64,000 nucleotides of DNA, from assembly GCF_000218685.1 (NCBI RefSeq), contig NW_006763295.1, positions 1,844,430-1,908,429 on the forward strand, given 5' to 3'. Shown here one piece after another: positions 11,465 through 21,188 of the stretch. Under the pieces are notes generated by a model. The model made no database searches and was not told the origin of the DNA. It was given only the letters and a program-made list of their open reading frames with translations. Position 1 is the stretch's first letter, and each line of letters begins with the position of its first letter. Source of the stretch: Serpula lacrymans var. lacrymans S7.9. Lineage: Eukaryota > Basidiomycota > Agaricomycetes > Boletales > Serpulaceae. Made by a program: the position numbers and the translations under genes.

Positions 11465-12400
11465 TTAGCTCCCCCCTGATCTAACAAGTCCCATCATCTG
11501 TCTGAACATGTCAACTTTAGGCTTAGCCAGAGCCTTGGTCAACAAATCAGCAGGCATTTCAGCAGTGGGCACAAAGGTGGGAGCAATTTGGCCAGAGCCA
11601 ACAATATCTTTCAACCAATGCCAGCGTAAATCAAGGTGCTTCATTTGACCATGGTGTTCAGGATTCTTGGACACAGAGATGGCAGATTAGTTGTCAATGT
11701 GAAGGATGGAAGGAGAGGTGATAGGATAACCCATTTCCTTCAGCAGATTTCGCATCCAGCAGATCTCCTTGCCAGCTTCAACAGCTGCAATATATTCTGC
11801 CTCAGTGGTGGAAAGAGCAACAATGCTTTGAAGTTTGGAACTCCAAGAGACAGCACCAGATCCAATCTTGACAAGGTAAGCACCAGTAGAACGTCCAGAG
11901 TCCTTGTCACCACCATGATCAGCATCAGAAAAAGTGGTGAAGAGTTCAGTGGAATTAGGATCAGGGCCAAGGACAAGTGAGTGATTGAGGGTGCCTTGCA
12001 AGTAGCGGAATAAGTGCTTGACAGCACCCCTGTGAGTGGGCCCAGGATTGGAATTGAATCTGGCAAGAACTCCAACAGTATAGGTAATGTCAGGACGAGT
12101 GGTGGTGGCCAAATACATCAGAGCACCAACAGCAGCAAGATAGGGAATGTCCTTCATCAGTTGCACTTCTTCTGGTGTCTTGGGAGACATATCCTTGGTG
12201 AGGCGTGAACCAGGGTCCATTGGAGTGGACACAGGCTTGCAGTCCTTCATGCCAAAGCGCTCCAGAATGTCCAGAGTGTACTGATGTTGGGAGAGGGTGA
12301 TGGTGTGATTGCTGAGGTCTCTGGTGATGGAAATGCCAAGTAGGTAGGAAGTAGGGCCAAGATCACGAAGTTTGAAGTGCTGAGAGAGGTCCTTGACCAC
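11465..12400 (-). pseudogene. copia reverse transcriptase C-terminal part and RNase H
   Basis: The minus-strand frame begins in the second half of reverse transcriptase (KDLSQHFKLRDLGPTSYLLG) and continues through the connection (YLAAVGALMYLATTTRPDI) and RNase H (FSDADHGGDKDSGRSTG, ALSTTEAEYIAA). It ends with the C-terminal tail (MPADLLTKALAKPK). A TAG at 11687-11689 interrupts it just after ILHIDN. The fingers and palm with the YVDD box are absent: sequence upstream passes directly into integrase at about 12400. Confidence 0.88.
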
Positions 12401-13309
12401 CTAGGCATTCACCCCAGAAGATATTAGGAAATCCAGACTCTGAAAGCATGGTAGTGATTCTTTCAGAGAGAAGCCTGTTTGCTCTTTCTGCAACTCCATT
12501 CTGCTGAGGCCTATTCCGGGTGGTATGCTGTCTGACAATGCCATGATCATCTGTGAATTGCTCAAACTCCTTGGAGATGTACTCTCCCCCTTTGTCATCG
12601 CGCAGAGCCTTGATTTTTCGCTCTAATTGAGTCTCAGCATAAGCCTTGAAACTCTTGAAAGCATTAAAGACATCTGACTTGGCCTTCAAAGGGACAACAA
12701 CACGAAATCGAGTGTAATCATCGATGAAGGTGACCCAATATCGATACCCAGAGAATAAAGGGGAGGAGACTTGGTGTACATCAGGGTGAATGAGGTCTAA
12801 AGGGTGAGCAGAGCGATGAGAAGATGAAGGGAATGGGTTGGCAGACATTTTTCCAGACAGATATGGTTCACAGATAGGATCAGGAGTAGATTTAGACTCA
12901 AGTGTCATTCCAGTAACAAGCTTTCCTTGTGTCAATTTCTTGACATCAGCATAGTGGTGGTGAGCCAATCTTCGATGCCAAAGGTTTAAGTCAAGTGGAA
13001 TTGTTGCAGAAAAGTGTCCCAATTCAACACAAGAAACAGTGGATTCATCAAGGAATGCAGCATTATTGTTGTTGATGGTTGCAGTGAATAAGAGAGTGTT
13101 GCCACGTATGAAGGACATAGATTGAGATGAAATGATGACTTTAAAACCACTTTGACGAGTTAAGTACAAGACTGAGAGGAGATTATTTCGAAGATCTGGT
13201 ACATGCAGCACTCTGGAGAATTCTACAGCCCTTGATTCCTTGCCATTGATGATAGGGTTAAACACCACAGTACCAATACCAGCTGAATAAACAACAGTAT
13301 GATCTGCTA
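12401..13309 (-). pseudogene. copia integrase
   Basis: The minus-strand frame reads the GAG-pre-integrase region (LWHRRLAHHHYADVKKL) and then the core with acidic residues in FIDDYTRFRVV, ALRDDKGGEYISKEFEQF and QNGVAERANRLL. It ends at the deletion joint near 12400. The frame is open over 300 codons, which suggests a fairly recent loss. Its first codons continue from the protease region on the far side of LTR D: AAGCT is shared across the joint, and excision restores RVPIKLADHTVV. Confidence 0.88.
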
Positions 13310-13314
13310 GCTTT

Positions 13315-14014
13315 TGTGAGGCAACAATAAACTATAACAAAAACGAAACCTGTCTCCTTCTGCACTTGCAGGGAGTAAGGGGTTTAATGAGCTTGAGGTC
13401 GACAGACGCTAGTAAATATAGCGAATAGAGGACTTTGAGAGGTAAGCTTCAAAGGTTTTTGTTGAGGAGTAAAGCGGGTAAATTCAGTAATAGAAAATTA
13501 AGGAGCCATACATGAATAGGTAAGGCTTTATATAGTGAACTGTTCGTTCCTCAGACCGAAAGAAGAATATACAAAAAGTGGTCTGAGGAATCAATCGGCC
13601 AATAAGAAAAAAAGAGAACAACTATTGTACGACTTTTAACTTGATTAATCAGCGGTGAGAGATTTGTACTAATAATAGAGGTTTGTTACGCGTGTTCAGG
13701 AACAACCGTATCCTCATAATGAGGTACAATCCTGAACAAAGTGTTTATTAGTGTATCCAGGCTTTACTGGGGCTTGGAGCTGGTTGGCAAAATGCCTACT
13801 ACCAGTCCCTACCCAGTGTGCTGGCTGGCTGGGAGCGATACCCAGTCTTTGATCTGTGATATAAAATGGTAGCGATGGTTAAGAAAGCCTGTGAGGGCTA
13901 TGAGAAGTAAAATGGCAAATGATACCTCTAGCCCTAGAGCCAGAGGTGTAATGGGAAAAGCATTCAAGAACCAAGACATAGCAAAGATAAGAAAATAATA
14001 AAATGGTCCTTACA
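13315..14014 (+). repeat. Solo LTR D inserted in the copia protease region
   Basis: It begins TGTGAGGCAACAATAAAC and ends GGTCCTTACA, about 700 bp. GCTTT is found on both sides (13310-13314 and 14015-14019). A 5'-shortened relative lies at 20173-20727. This is the innermost layer of the nest. Confidence 0.88.
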
Positions 14015-14489
14015 GCTTTATGGGAACACGATATGGTGCATAATTGCGAATCCAGTGACGATGAGGTGTCATATGAGAAGTGGCACCTGTGTCTGCATTC
14101 CAATCAATGTTGGCATCAAGCTGGAGAGGGCAGTGTAAGTCAGAGGGATGAATAGAGTGGAGGCTTGCATTTCTAGCCGACTCTGCAACCACAGTAGAAA
14201 AATGATATTTTGCACCAGGTATGGCAGATTGATTACAATGATGGCAGTTAGGAGATGAGCAAGAACAATGAGTAGGAGCAGAATATGAATGAGGAGTACA
14301 TTTAGTTTTATCCATGGTGTGGAAATGAGCTGGCAAAGCAGTGGAGGTGGATAATGGAGAAGGTCCAAAAAGTGCACAGAAAGGTGCAAAGGGTCCAAAA
14401 GAGTCCAAAAAAGCGGTCCAAAAGCGGTCCAGGAGGGTGCTAAGGCTTCCTAGTGATGCTACAGGGTTACACCTGTGTTCCCCTTTCAA
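14015..14489 (-). pseudogene. copia gag end and protease
   Basis: The minus-strand frame ends in the aspartic protease motif DWNADTGATSHMT followed by HRHWIRNYAPYRVPIKL, after which LTR D interrupts it. Upstream is a Cys/His-rich stretch (HCSCSSPNCHHCN) in the place of the gag zinc knuckle. The first residues are Ser/Leu-rich and hold short GTCCAAAA repeats (plus strand 14366-14420) that look like decayed or non-coding sequence. A full gag upstream (14490-15224) is not recognisable. Confidence 0.75.
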
Positions 14490-15236
14490 TACTATACTGA
14501 TATTAACAGAGAAATTGCCTCGAGACAGTGTTGATTAAAAGGGCTTGTATATGAGTCAACAAAGTGACTTAAGCTCCCCAAACACCGCAGACTGAGAGAG
14601 GCTCTGGGCAACAGCAAACTGAGGCAATGCAAGCGAGCTTCACAGTCTATAGGCTTGTTCTATCTGATAATGGACAGAGCAGAGAAGATTGGAGCTTTAT
14701 GCAAGCACCAGATATGCCAAAAAGCGAAAATATAGGCCAAAAAAATCGAAATTGTCACAGGGACAGATGGAGTGGATGGATTGCCCCCAAAATATAGGTG
14801 TGGAGAGCGATTATATGGTGCAATAGATAGGCCAAGTATGGCCAGAAACGAAGCACAGGGAGTGGAGGAGTATAATAGGGGTGGAAGTGGTGATCAGAAA
14901 ATGATAGGGGCTCACAGGGAGATCAAACTCAAAATCCACCACTCTGAGGAGTCTCCTAGGGTTTTCAAGGTCGTAGAAGACAATGGTAGGAGTTTGGGGA
15001 CGATCAGATAAGGATTGGGTGAGATATGGCACTGATAAGGCCAAAAAAGCGTCCAAAATGAGGTTCCAAGCAACAAAGGCTTATAGGGAGTGATCCAGAT
15101 GGAATCAAAGTGAACAGAGATGATAGAGAGGGTTATCAGAGACCCAGAAGACAATTTGCAAGAGGGATAAGCAGTAGGGTGCTTGGATGATGAGGTATGA
15201 AGTCAGGAAGATGGCTAGAGCACAGGGCTCATAACC

Positions 15237-15569
15237 TGTTCAATTGAGAACTTCTGGGAAGTGTCTAGCCACTTGCTGAGAGCTAACAGGGACAGAACTA
15301 GAGTCCAGTATGAGTAACTATATTATCAGAGAGTACAGAATGTGTACAGTACCTAGAGTCCAGTATGAGTAACTAAAGAATAGGAATACTGGACTCTGCA
15401 ATACTAGTCCGAAGTTTTGTAAACAAAGGTAAACAAATCAGCCACAAAGGCAAAATTATAGAATGCTCAGTGAATACTGAACAATACAGCAAAAGAATAA
15501 AGAGGAAAGTGATTTAGAAAGAAGGGAAAATAGATAGCACAACTAGGTGCAGAATCACCAAAACTAACA
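15237..15569 (-). repeat. 5' LTR of the copia element, with internal 54-bp duplication
   Basis: It matches 11157-11435 except for an extra 54 bp near 15298-15376, where CTAGAGTCCAGTATGAGTAA occurs twice with a spacer holding TATTATCAGAGAG. The duplication is therefore later than, or was lost from, the other LTR. Confidence 0.85.
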
Positions 15570-15954
15570 GTATGTACCGTTGACTGGTCAGAGAGTAAGG
15601 AAAGGGATCACCCCTTAGGTTTCAACAAGTTAGTTGTGAGGATACAACAGGAGGACTCACTGAGGAGTCTCCTGGATTTATTGTGGTATATATACTACTA
15701 CAGGTTGTTTGTACATGTTGTACTATACAGTTGATAAGGCAGTGGCTGATGATGTCAGAGGGCGCAGCCCGTGTGACCAGCTCCACTGTATGAGAGATTT
15801 GTAGCTAAACTAAGAATAAAGGCAATGCCACGCGAGAAAGAGGAGTTTGAACAAAAGGGAAAGTGCCGCATGGCACGGAGTGTAAAAACTATAGTAAAGG
15901 TCAAAGCGGAGAATGAAAATAAAATAAAAGGTCCGAAAATGTGTTATCGTAACA

Positions 15955-16110
15955 GAAGCCATTCTACATAACAAAAAGAACAGAAAAGGATACCTATATT
16001 TAGTCAAATGGAAGGACTACCCATCGGCCAAAAACTCTTGGAAAGAAGAAGCAAACCTACAAAATGCTTCTGAGATCCTGAACAAATATAAAAAGAGACA
16101 CAAATTGTGA
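15955..16110 (+). pseudogene. Chromodomain end of integrase (gypsy element 2)
   Basis: Once the LTR B nest and one GAAGC are removed, the frame EYEIEA continues as ILHNKKNRKGYLYLVKWKDY and then NSWKEEANLQNA, a chromodomain with the conserved aromatic positions, closing at TGA 16108-16110. Chromodomains steer integration towards modified chromatin in this retroelement group. Confidence 0.85.
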
Positions 16111-16484
16111 AGCATACCAACAGGATCCCCTCCTATGCACTTTTACCAAGAACAACCATGTCTCAGACCACCCCCACCGACCAACAAACCCTTCCTCCTT
16201 GTTTTCCCCCTTACCTTGCCGAACCACCGGTGCTCACCAAAGAACAATGGACACTGTGCCTTGCCCTCACTCGTGAACAAACCGACATTGTCAACGCCAC
16301 AGAACTGATGTCAGATAGGCACGCCTACTTTTATCTATTCCACCAGTCTAAAATTACTTTCCCTAACGCCACTTACCCATTGGATATGTTCCATCGCTGG
16401 CAAAACTCACTCCTTGTTGCCAATGAACTACATGCAGTCACCATCTCACTGGGTTTGTTGTCATGCACCAAAGTTGATTGGTAG

Positions 16485-16698
16485 CTATTAGATTTAGCCA
16501 TGTGACCTCACATAGCCACCTGACCACAGGGAGTGCATAAAAGCAAAGTGGACCAGCCAGGGATTGAACCCAGGACCTCTGCCTATATATGGTGGTGCTC
16601 CAACCAACTGAGCTACCAGCCCTTGTACTAATGTCAACTCATGATGTGTGTTGTCTAACAAGGCTAACAGGCTTTGAGCTTGACTATTCCAACAGTAG
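16485..16698 (-). mobile_element. 214-bp insertion with tRNA-like core (SINE candidate)
   Basis: Copy 1 reads GATTGGTAGCATGGAC straight through; copy 2 has 214 extra bases flanked by GTAG (16481-16484 and 16695-16698). The minus strand contains a tRNA-like body at 16549-16622. About 76 bp lie upstream of that body and 64 bp downstream, with no A-rich tail. It may be a short tRNA-derived element or a captured tRNA pseudogene. Confidence 0.6.
16549..16622 (-). tRNA. tRNA-like pseudogene with A and B boxes
   Basis: On the minus strand 74 nt fold as a cloverleaf. The acceptor GGGCTGG pairs with CTGGTCC through several G-T pairs, the D arm is GCTC/GAGC, and the T arm has loop TTCAATC. The A box is TAGCTCAGTTGG and the B box GGTTCAATCC. 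The anticodon stem CCACC/GGCAG has two mismatches around loop ATATATA. A functional tRNA is unlikely. The Pol III promoter boxes look usable. Confidence 0.6.
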
Positions 16699-16977
16699 CA
16701 TGGACAGGTGTCAAAAATGAAGTGAATATTCAAAAGACTCGCCTTTGCGCCACACAAGCACAGTGCCACATGGAATAGTAATCAATATTGCCTTTTTCAA
16801 ACTTGTGGCTGATAAGCACCACTTCTATTAGGCAATCCAGTCGTGCTCACCTTTGCTTTCCATTCGGTACTTTCTGCATTTTGGCATTTTGGCAAATTTT
16901 TGCGTCGCCACTGGCTACACATTGTGCCCTTGGTTTTATTGTTCTCCCTTACCTTTTTTGCTTTACTCAGTCCCACC

Positions 16978-17520
16978 ATGGGTCCCTTACTCTCTTTTTT
17001 ATTCTCACCCGACGGTCGCTTTTGGATCCCTATTCTAGTCCATTTCCTCGTCACCTCCACCCTCCTCCTACTTGTCTTCTTTGCTCCCCCACAATACCTG
17101 ATGTCACCACTCTCTATCTGCTTCCATCACCAATCCGTCGACCATCACGTGCCACTGCTGAAATCAGCAAAGCCCCGGCGGCTGGTCCAAATTGGGCAAC
17201 AGGTCCATCTTCATGATGTCGATTTTCCATTGTACACTATCAAATCATCAGTTGCTTGTCTTGCCTGGTTGGAATGTGGGTGGGTAGTTTCCGAGCTGGA
17301 GAAGCTTCATTCCCTTGTGTTGCCTATGTACATCACTGTCCCATTCACTTGGGTACATTTATCCTTTGTCCTTTGTCTTCGCTACAGCTACACCTACCAC
17401 ACGCTGCCTGGGACTTACTTGTTCCAAATTGGAACTACTCCTCTCCCTCCCTTGTTTGACCAGGTGGTCCAATACAGCCAGTCCATTGGTAAGGCCATGG
17501 AACCATCAGATTTGGACTAG
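16978..17520 (+). CDS. 180-aa membrane protein of unknown function encoded in the 1.8-kb element
   Basis: The ATG sits in CCACCATGG, an optimal context, and the frame is open to TAG. Residues about 14-37 form one strong membrane helix (FWIPILVHFLVTSTLLLLVF) with a short N-terminal part. The remaining 140 residues include CLAWLECGWVVSELEKL, FTWVHLSFV and LPGTYLFQIGTTPLPP. Against copy 1 there are no indels in 543 nt, while the flanks do have indels. By my hand count about 27 codons differ silently and about 36 change the residue, fewer changes than expected without selection. In copy 1 the frame past the shared TAG still reads sensibly (VVDRWLQFLFLQQN); in copy 2 it soon shifts. Whether it is expressed is unknown, and no family is recognised. 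Confidence 0.55.
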   Translation: MGPLLSFLFSPDGRFWIPILVHFLVTSTLLLLVFFAPPQYLMSPLSICFHHQSVDHHVPLLKSAKPRRLVQIGQQVHLHDVDFPLYTIKSSVACLAWLECGWVVSELEKLHSLVLPMYITVPFTWVHLSFVLCLRYSYTYHTLPGTYLFQIGTTPLPPLFDQVVQYSQSIGKAMEPSDLD

Positions 17521-19484
17521 GTGGTGAACCAGTGGCTCCAGTTCCTTTTTTTTTTCAGCAGAGCATTCATTTACAGTGCAATTAATTTTGATTTTTGAGT
17601 CATTTCTATGGACACATTTTTTTAGAATGCCTGACTGACAATAAAGGAATTGTGTTGATACTGATATTGTTTTGCTTTACCTTTTTTTTACTGCATTTTC
17701 CCATGACTTCATGATTTTCTTGCTCTCTTTCTGTTATTGGACTTTATTTTATGGCTGTACAAACCTGTGACATCACTTACACAGCATTTATTGTTCTATC
17801 CCTTTTTTTCCCTTATTTTGACGATTTTATCCTGTACTACCTACGCAGGGTTTGTCAGCATACATTCCTTCCTTCATGTTCTTTCTCATTCTGTTTGCAC
17901 AGCTATACTGTGCATAGCCTACCTTTCTTTTACTATATAAACCCCTGTATTTTACCTAGTAAAAAAACAATAAGAACTCCAATCCAGACTTTTTCTCTAA
18001 TCTCAAGTTCACTACTCTGCTACTTGTGATCCAGTGTGGTCACAACACTTCCCACTGCTACCACTGTTAATTGCTATCATTGTCACTTGTTACTTTTGAA
18101 AGTCATTATCATCCCTTTCAATTAGAGTCCTTCTGAACACTACAGTCTGTGCGTCAGGAGCCTGCTATCACTGGGAACCTTGTCACCTTGTCATCTTGTC
18201 ATTCTCAAACCTACCTTGTGCTACAATTAGCAAGGTAGTGCTGGTCTATACTCGTCATAAAGCCCCTATCTTCTATCAATTCAACTATCCCTCCTCCTCA
18301 AAAGCCACACCTATACATCTCTGGGTTTGACTTTGAAGAATTGTCATACATACCACCCCATGAACAATCAGAGCACCCACTGTTCTAGGAAGCAAAGCCC
18401 ATAAACAAGTTCTGTGGAATCTGGGAGGATTGTGTGTTAGTTTGTTTTGTGTGTGGTTTTTTAACAACAGTTCTCATCATCAACATTGACAGTAGAAGAG
18501 CTTACATGAGACAACAACTCTGTATTGAGTATTGGAGCAACTTTGCTCATGGGACACTTGCAGATAGAATCCCTGGAATGACACTTGAGGAAGAGTTGCA
18601 AGAGTGGAGAGAGAGAAGCAGTCAAAGCCTTCCTGCATTTAGGGGACCAGACAGTATGCAACAATGCAAGGAATATCCTTGCCCAATGAGTGTATCTCAC
18701 TCCCCTCCCCCAGATTTGCTGTCCCTTGCCTCAACAACGGGACATCCATTTCCAGGGCAACACCACCCACATTTGCCGCAGCAGCCTCAACCAGAATCTC
18801 ACCCATCATTGCCAGATCTCATTCTACCCACGCCTGCTCCACCATCCCCACCACATTCCTCTATAACTGACTCAATAGTCCCCGTAGCCAACGCAGTAGA
18901 AGAATTGCAGGGCATATCAGCTCCTATGCAACCAACAATGCCCCTCCTCCAACTCTCTCGACCCCATTGCAACTGCCGACTACGCCGCCAGTGCCCAGAG
19001 CCGGTACTCCTTATCCCTTTGGGTTGCACACCTTGCGTGCAGCAAACAAACCGGAGGTTGACTCCCACGTTGAACAACAACTTGTCTCTGGATGGAAGGT
19101 TGTTGAGGACCAATTAAGATGCTGCACAATCCCCTCACTGTGGGAGCAAGAGGCCCTCACCAATTTCTGATTACTCCAATTCCACTCACTCACCTCTTCC
19201 GGATGACAATATTGCCCTCATATTTGACATTACTATGCTTGTCAAGAATATGATCATTGTGTCATTTACTGTTGTTACCATACTTGTTCTGTATGTGGTC
19301 TAGATGCGCCCGCACACCAAGCTAATGAATGCAACTGGCAATGCAACTGGCAATGCAACTTACCCTTTGTAGCAGATAATTGGGGATTAGACAACGAGCA
19401 TAACGACCTTGACAAAGACGCACAGTACAACGTAGATGGAGAACTAGGAGACTTTGGAGCAGTCTGAACCTAAAAAGGGGGTAA

Positions 19485-19819
19485 TGTTACAAACTGTGTT
19501 CTCTGCAGACTTCACTTCCTTTCTAAGTAGCTATACACCGCTACTTACCTTTACTTTCCCACATACTGTTACCTATTATTATTTCACTTGTCAATGTTTG
19601 TTCAACACAAACACCTACCCTAAAGTAGACAAGTATATATATACACCTGTATTGTAGTTACCATATGATTGTACACTTCAACAGTGTAACTTGGTATTCA
19701 TCAGTTTGAACCTCATTATCAGAATATGTCTCAAACCCATTTATAAACAGGCTTATCAGAAACTACTTCACATCCAGAAACCCCCCGTGTTACCAGACTT
19801 GCACATTCCAAGCATAACA
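19485..19819 (+). repeat. LTR C, 3' LTR of gypsy element 2
   Basis: It follows the polypurine tract AAAAAGGGGGTAA, begins TGTTACAAACTG and ends AGCATAACA, directly before the target duplication CTAAG. Confidence 0.9.
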
Positions 19820-19824
19820 CTAAG

Positions 19825-20172
19825 AAAGAGAAAGATGAAAACAAGAGCCTCTTCCTAGCAAAGTGGGAAGATATGTCTCATTTCACAACACTACTCCCAC
19901 CAGTAGGAATTCACATTATTTAATACATCTGATTGACACACAGTTGGCCTCCTGTGTATTAGAGAGTTATTGCTGACATACATGTAAAATCATGTGACAG
20001 GCAATCTCATAAATTTGAAACCATACAGTATATTGTTTTGTTACTACAGCCAATGATATATATTTTTCATAGTTTATAAAGCTTTTGGATGCATTTTTAT
20101 AAACAGATGGCAAGTTTAACTGGGCTATCTGTGAAAGAAACACATACAGTTCTGTCTTCCTTGTAGTGACTG
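19825..20172. other. AT-rich spacer, no gene seen
   Basis: No open frame of note and no repeat that I could match elsewhere in the window. Confidence 0.5.
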
Positions 20173-20727
20173 TAGGTTTCTGGTGAGGAGTAAAGTGGGT
20201 AATTCAAGTAATAGAAAGCTAAGGAACTATACATAAATGTGTAAGGCTTATATAGCTAACTGTTTATCCCTCAGACCGAAAGAGGAATAAAAGGAAAGTG
20301 GCCTGAGGAAGAAATCAACCAATGAGAAAAAAAATAACTATTGTATGACTTTTAAAGATCAATCAGCAGGTGAGAGAATGTACTAATAATAAGTGTTGTT
20401 ACGCATGTTCGGGAACCATATCCTCATAGTGAGGTATGATCCTGACTAGAGCATTTATTAATATCTCCAGGCACTGATGGGGCTTGGAGCTGGTTGGTGA
20501 GATCTCTACCACCGGCCCTTACCCATTGTGCTGGCTGGCTGGGAGTGATACCCAGTCTCTAATCTGCGATACAAAGTGGTAACGATGGTTAAGGAAGCCT
20601 GTGAGGGCTATGAGAAGTAAGATAGCAAAAGATACCTCTAGCCCTAGAGCCAGAGGTGTAATAGGAAAAGTGTTCAAGAACTAAGACATGGAGCGAGAAG
20701 ATAAGAAAATAATAATTGGTCCTTACA
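20173..20727 (+). repeat. LTR D relative, 5'-shortened
   Basis: It matches 13454-14014 (for example the shared GAGCCAGAGGTGTAAT), ending in GGTCCTTACA. The first about 140 bp of the LTR are absent. Confidence 0.8.
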
Positions 20728-20906
20728 AATGTCTCTCAATCTTTAGGTAGCATTTTGAGTAAACAGATAAAGAATCAATCAACTGCTAAAGAATATGTAC
20801 ATCATGAGTGTCCTATATATACTATGGGGAAGTCAGCCATGAGGCGCTGACCGAGAAACATGTGTTAGCCTTGAGGCGCTGACTGATGATGACATCATGG
20901 TCCGGA

Positions 20907-21188
20907 CTTGATCTGTTTGGGTATTATATTATACTACTACAGAGTATTTGTACATATGTACTATACAGTTGATGAAGGCAGTGGCTGATGATGTCATTGG
21001 ACACAGCCTGTGTGACCAGCTCCACTATGTGAGAGATTTGTAGCCAAGAATAAAGAAAAGCAGTGCAGCGCAAGAACATGAAGTGTGAACAAAATGGAAA
21101 GTGCCACATGGCACAGTGTGTGAAAACTATGAAAGAAAGTTAAAGTGGAGAATAAAATTTAAGGGTCCAAAAATTGTGTATCGTAACA
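20907..21188 (+). repeat. LTR B relative, 5'-shortened
   Basis: It shares the 3' part of LTR B (GGCAGTGGCTGATGATGTCA through GTGTATCGTAACA). The 5' half is missing. Upstream (20831-20891) is a short repeat GAGGCGCTGAC seen twice. Confidence 0.75.

Larger units (their letters stand above)
11157..15569 (-). mobile_element. Ty1/copia element, minus strand, defective
   Basis: The element has LTRs at 11157-11435 and 15237-15569 and a perfect 5-bp duplication GTATG (11152-11156 and 15570-15574). On the minus strand the order is protease, integrase, reverse transcriptase/RNase H, which defines copia. A polypurine tract AGCATCAGGGGGGAG (minus strand, 11436-11450) abuts the 3' LTR. GGTTATGAGCCC just inside the 5' LTR (minus strand, 15225-15236) is the likely primer-binding site. 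A solo LTR D splits the protease region, and the polymerase core is deleted. Confidence 0.92.
11084..15954 (+). mobile_element. Solo LTR B inserted in the chromodomain of element 2, itself split by a copia element
   Basis: The LTR begins TGTAACAACC at 11084 and ends ATCGTAACA at 15954. GAAGC occurs on both sides (11079-11083 and 15955-15959). Without the copia insert the LTR is 453 bp, and it matches the free copy at 24638-25046. No internal domain of its own family is present, so it is a solo LTR formed by recombination before the copia element entered. Confidence 0.92.
16459..18485 (+). mobile_element. 1.8-kb TG...CA element, copy 2, inserted in the third ORF of element 2
   Basis: It has the same ends as copy 1 (TGTCATGCACC and CATCATCAACA) and matches it throughout. 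It carries an extra 214 bp at 16485-16698. The flanking four bases are TTGT and TTGA, again one mismatch. It holds an uninterrupted version of the 180-codon ORF. A TATA-like CTATATAAAC lies near 17932. Confidence 0.75.
16158..19467 (+). pseudogene. Third ORF of gypsy element 2, downstream of pol, interrupted and decayed
   Basis: An ATG at 16158 (ACAACCATGTC) begins about 50 nt after pol. The first part (to 16458) includes LTKEQWTLCLALTREQTD. The 1.8-kb element then interrupts it, and the reading resumes at about 18490 with CIEYWSNFAHGTLADRIPG, followed by a long Pro-rich region (18700-19010). The last part, in another frame, has three TGA codons and then a dense Cys/His stretch: CQEYDHCVIYCCYHTCSVC (19239-19295) and CNWQCNWQC (19330-19356), then an acidic tail ending at 19465-19467. 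The polypurine tract follows. I know no name for this protein; the Cys/His pattern suggests metal binding. The position is where env or accessory genes lie in other LTR elements, but nothing here resembles an envelope protein. Confidence 0.55.
6960..19819 (+). mobile_element. Ty3/gypsy element 2 (chromovirus type) with a third ORF and nested insertions
   Basis: Two 335-bp LTRs (6960-7294 and 19485-19819) bound the element. The flanks carry a perfect 5-bp duplication CTAAG (6955-6959 and 19820-19824), which proves the boundaries. The order is gag, protease, RNase H, integrase, chromodomain, then an extra ORF. After removing the LTR-B/copia nest (11084-15954 plus one GAAGC) the element is about 8 kb. 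It is dead: reverse transcriptase is deleted, the integrase has a D-to-N change at its second acidic position, and all frames carry stops. Confidence 0.92.

Noticed and set aside
16549..16622. A functional tRNA gene
   Set aside because: The anticodon stem has two mismatches, the acceptor relies on G-T pairs, and it lies in an insertion inside a transposon.
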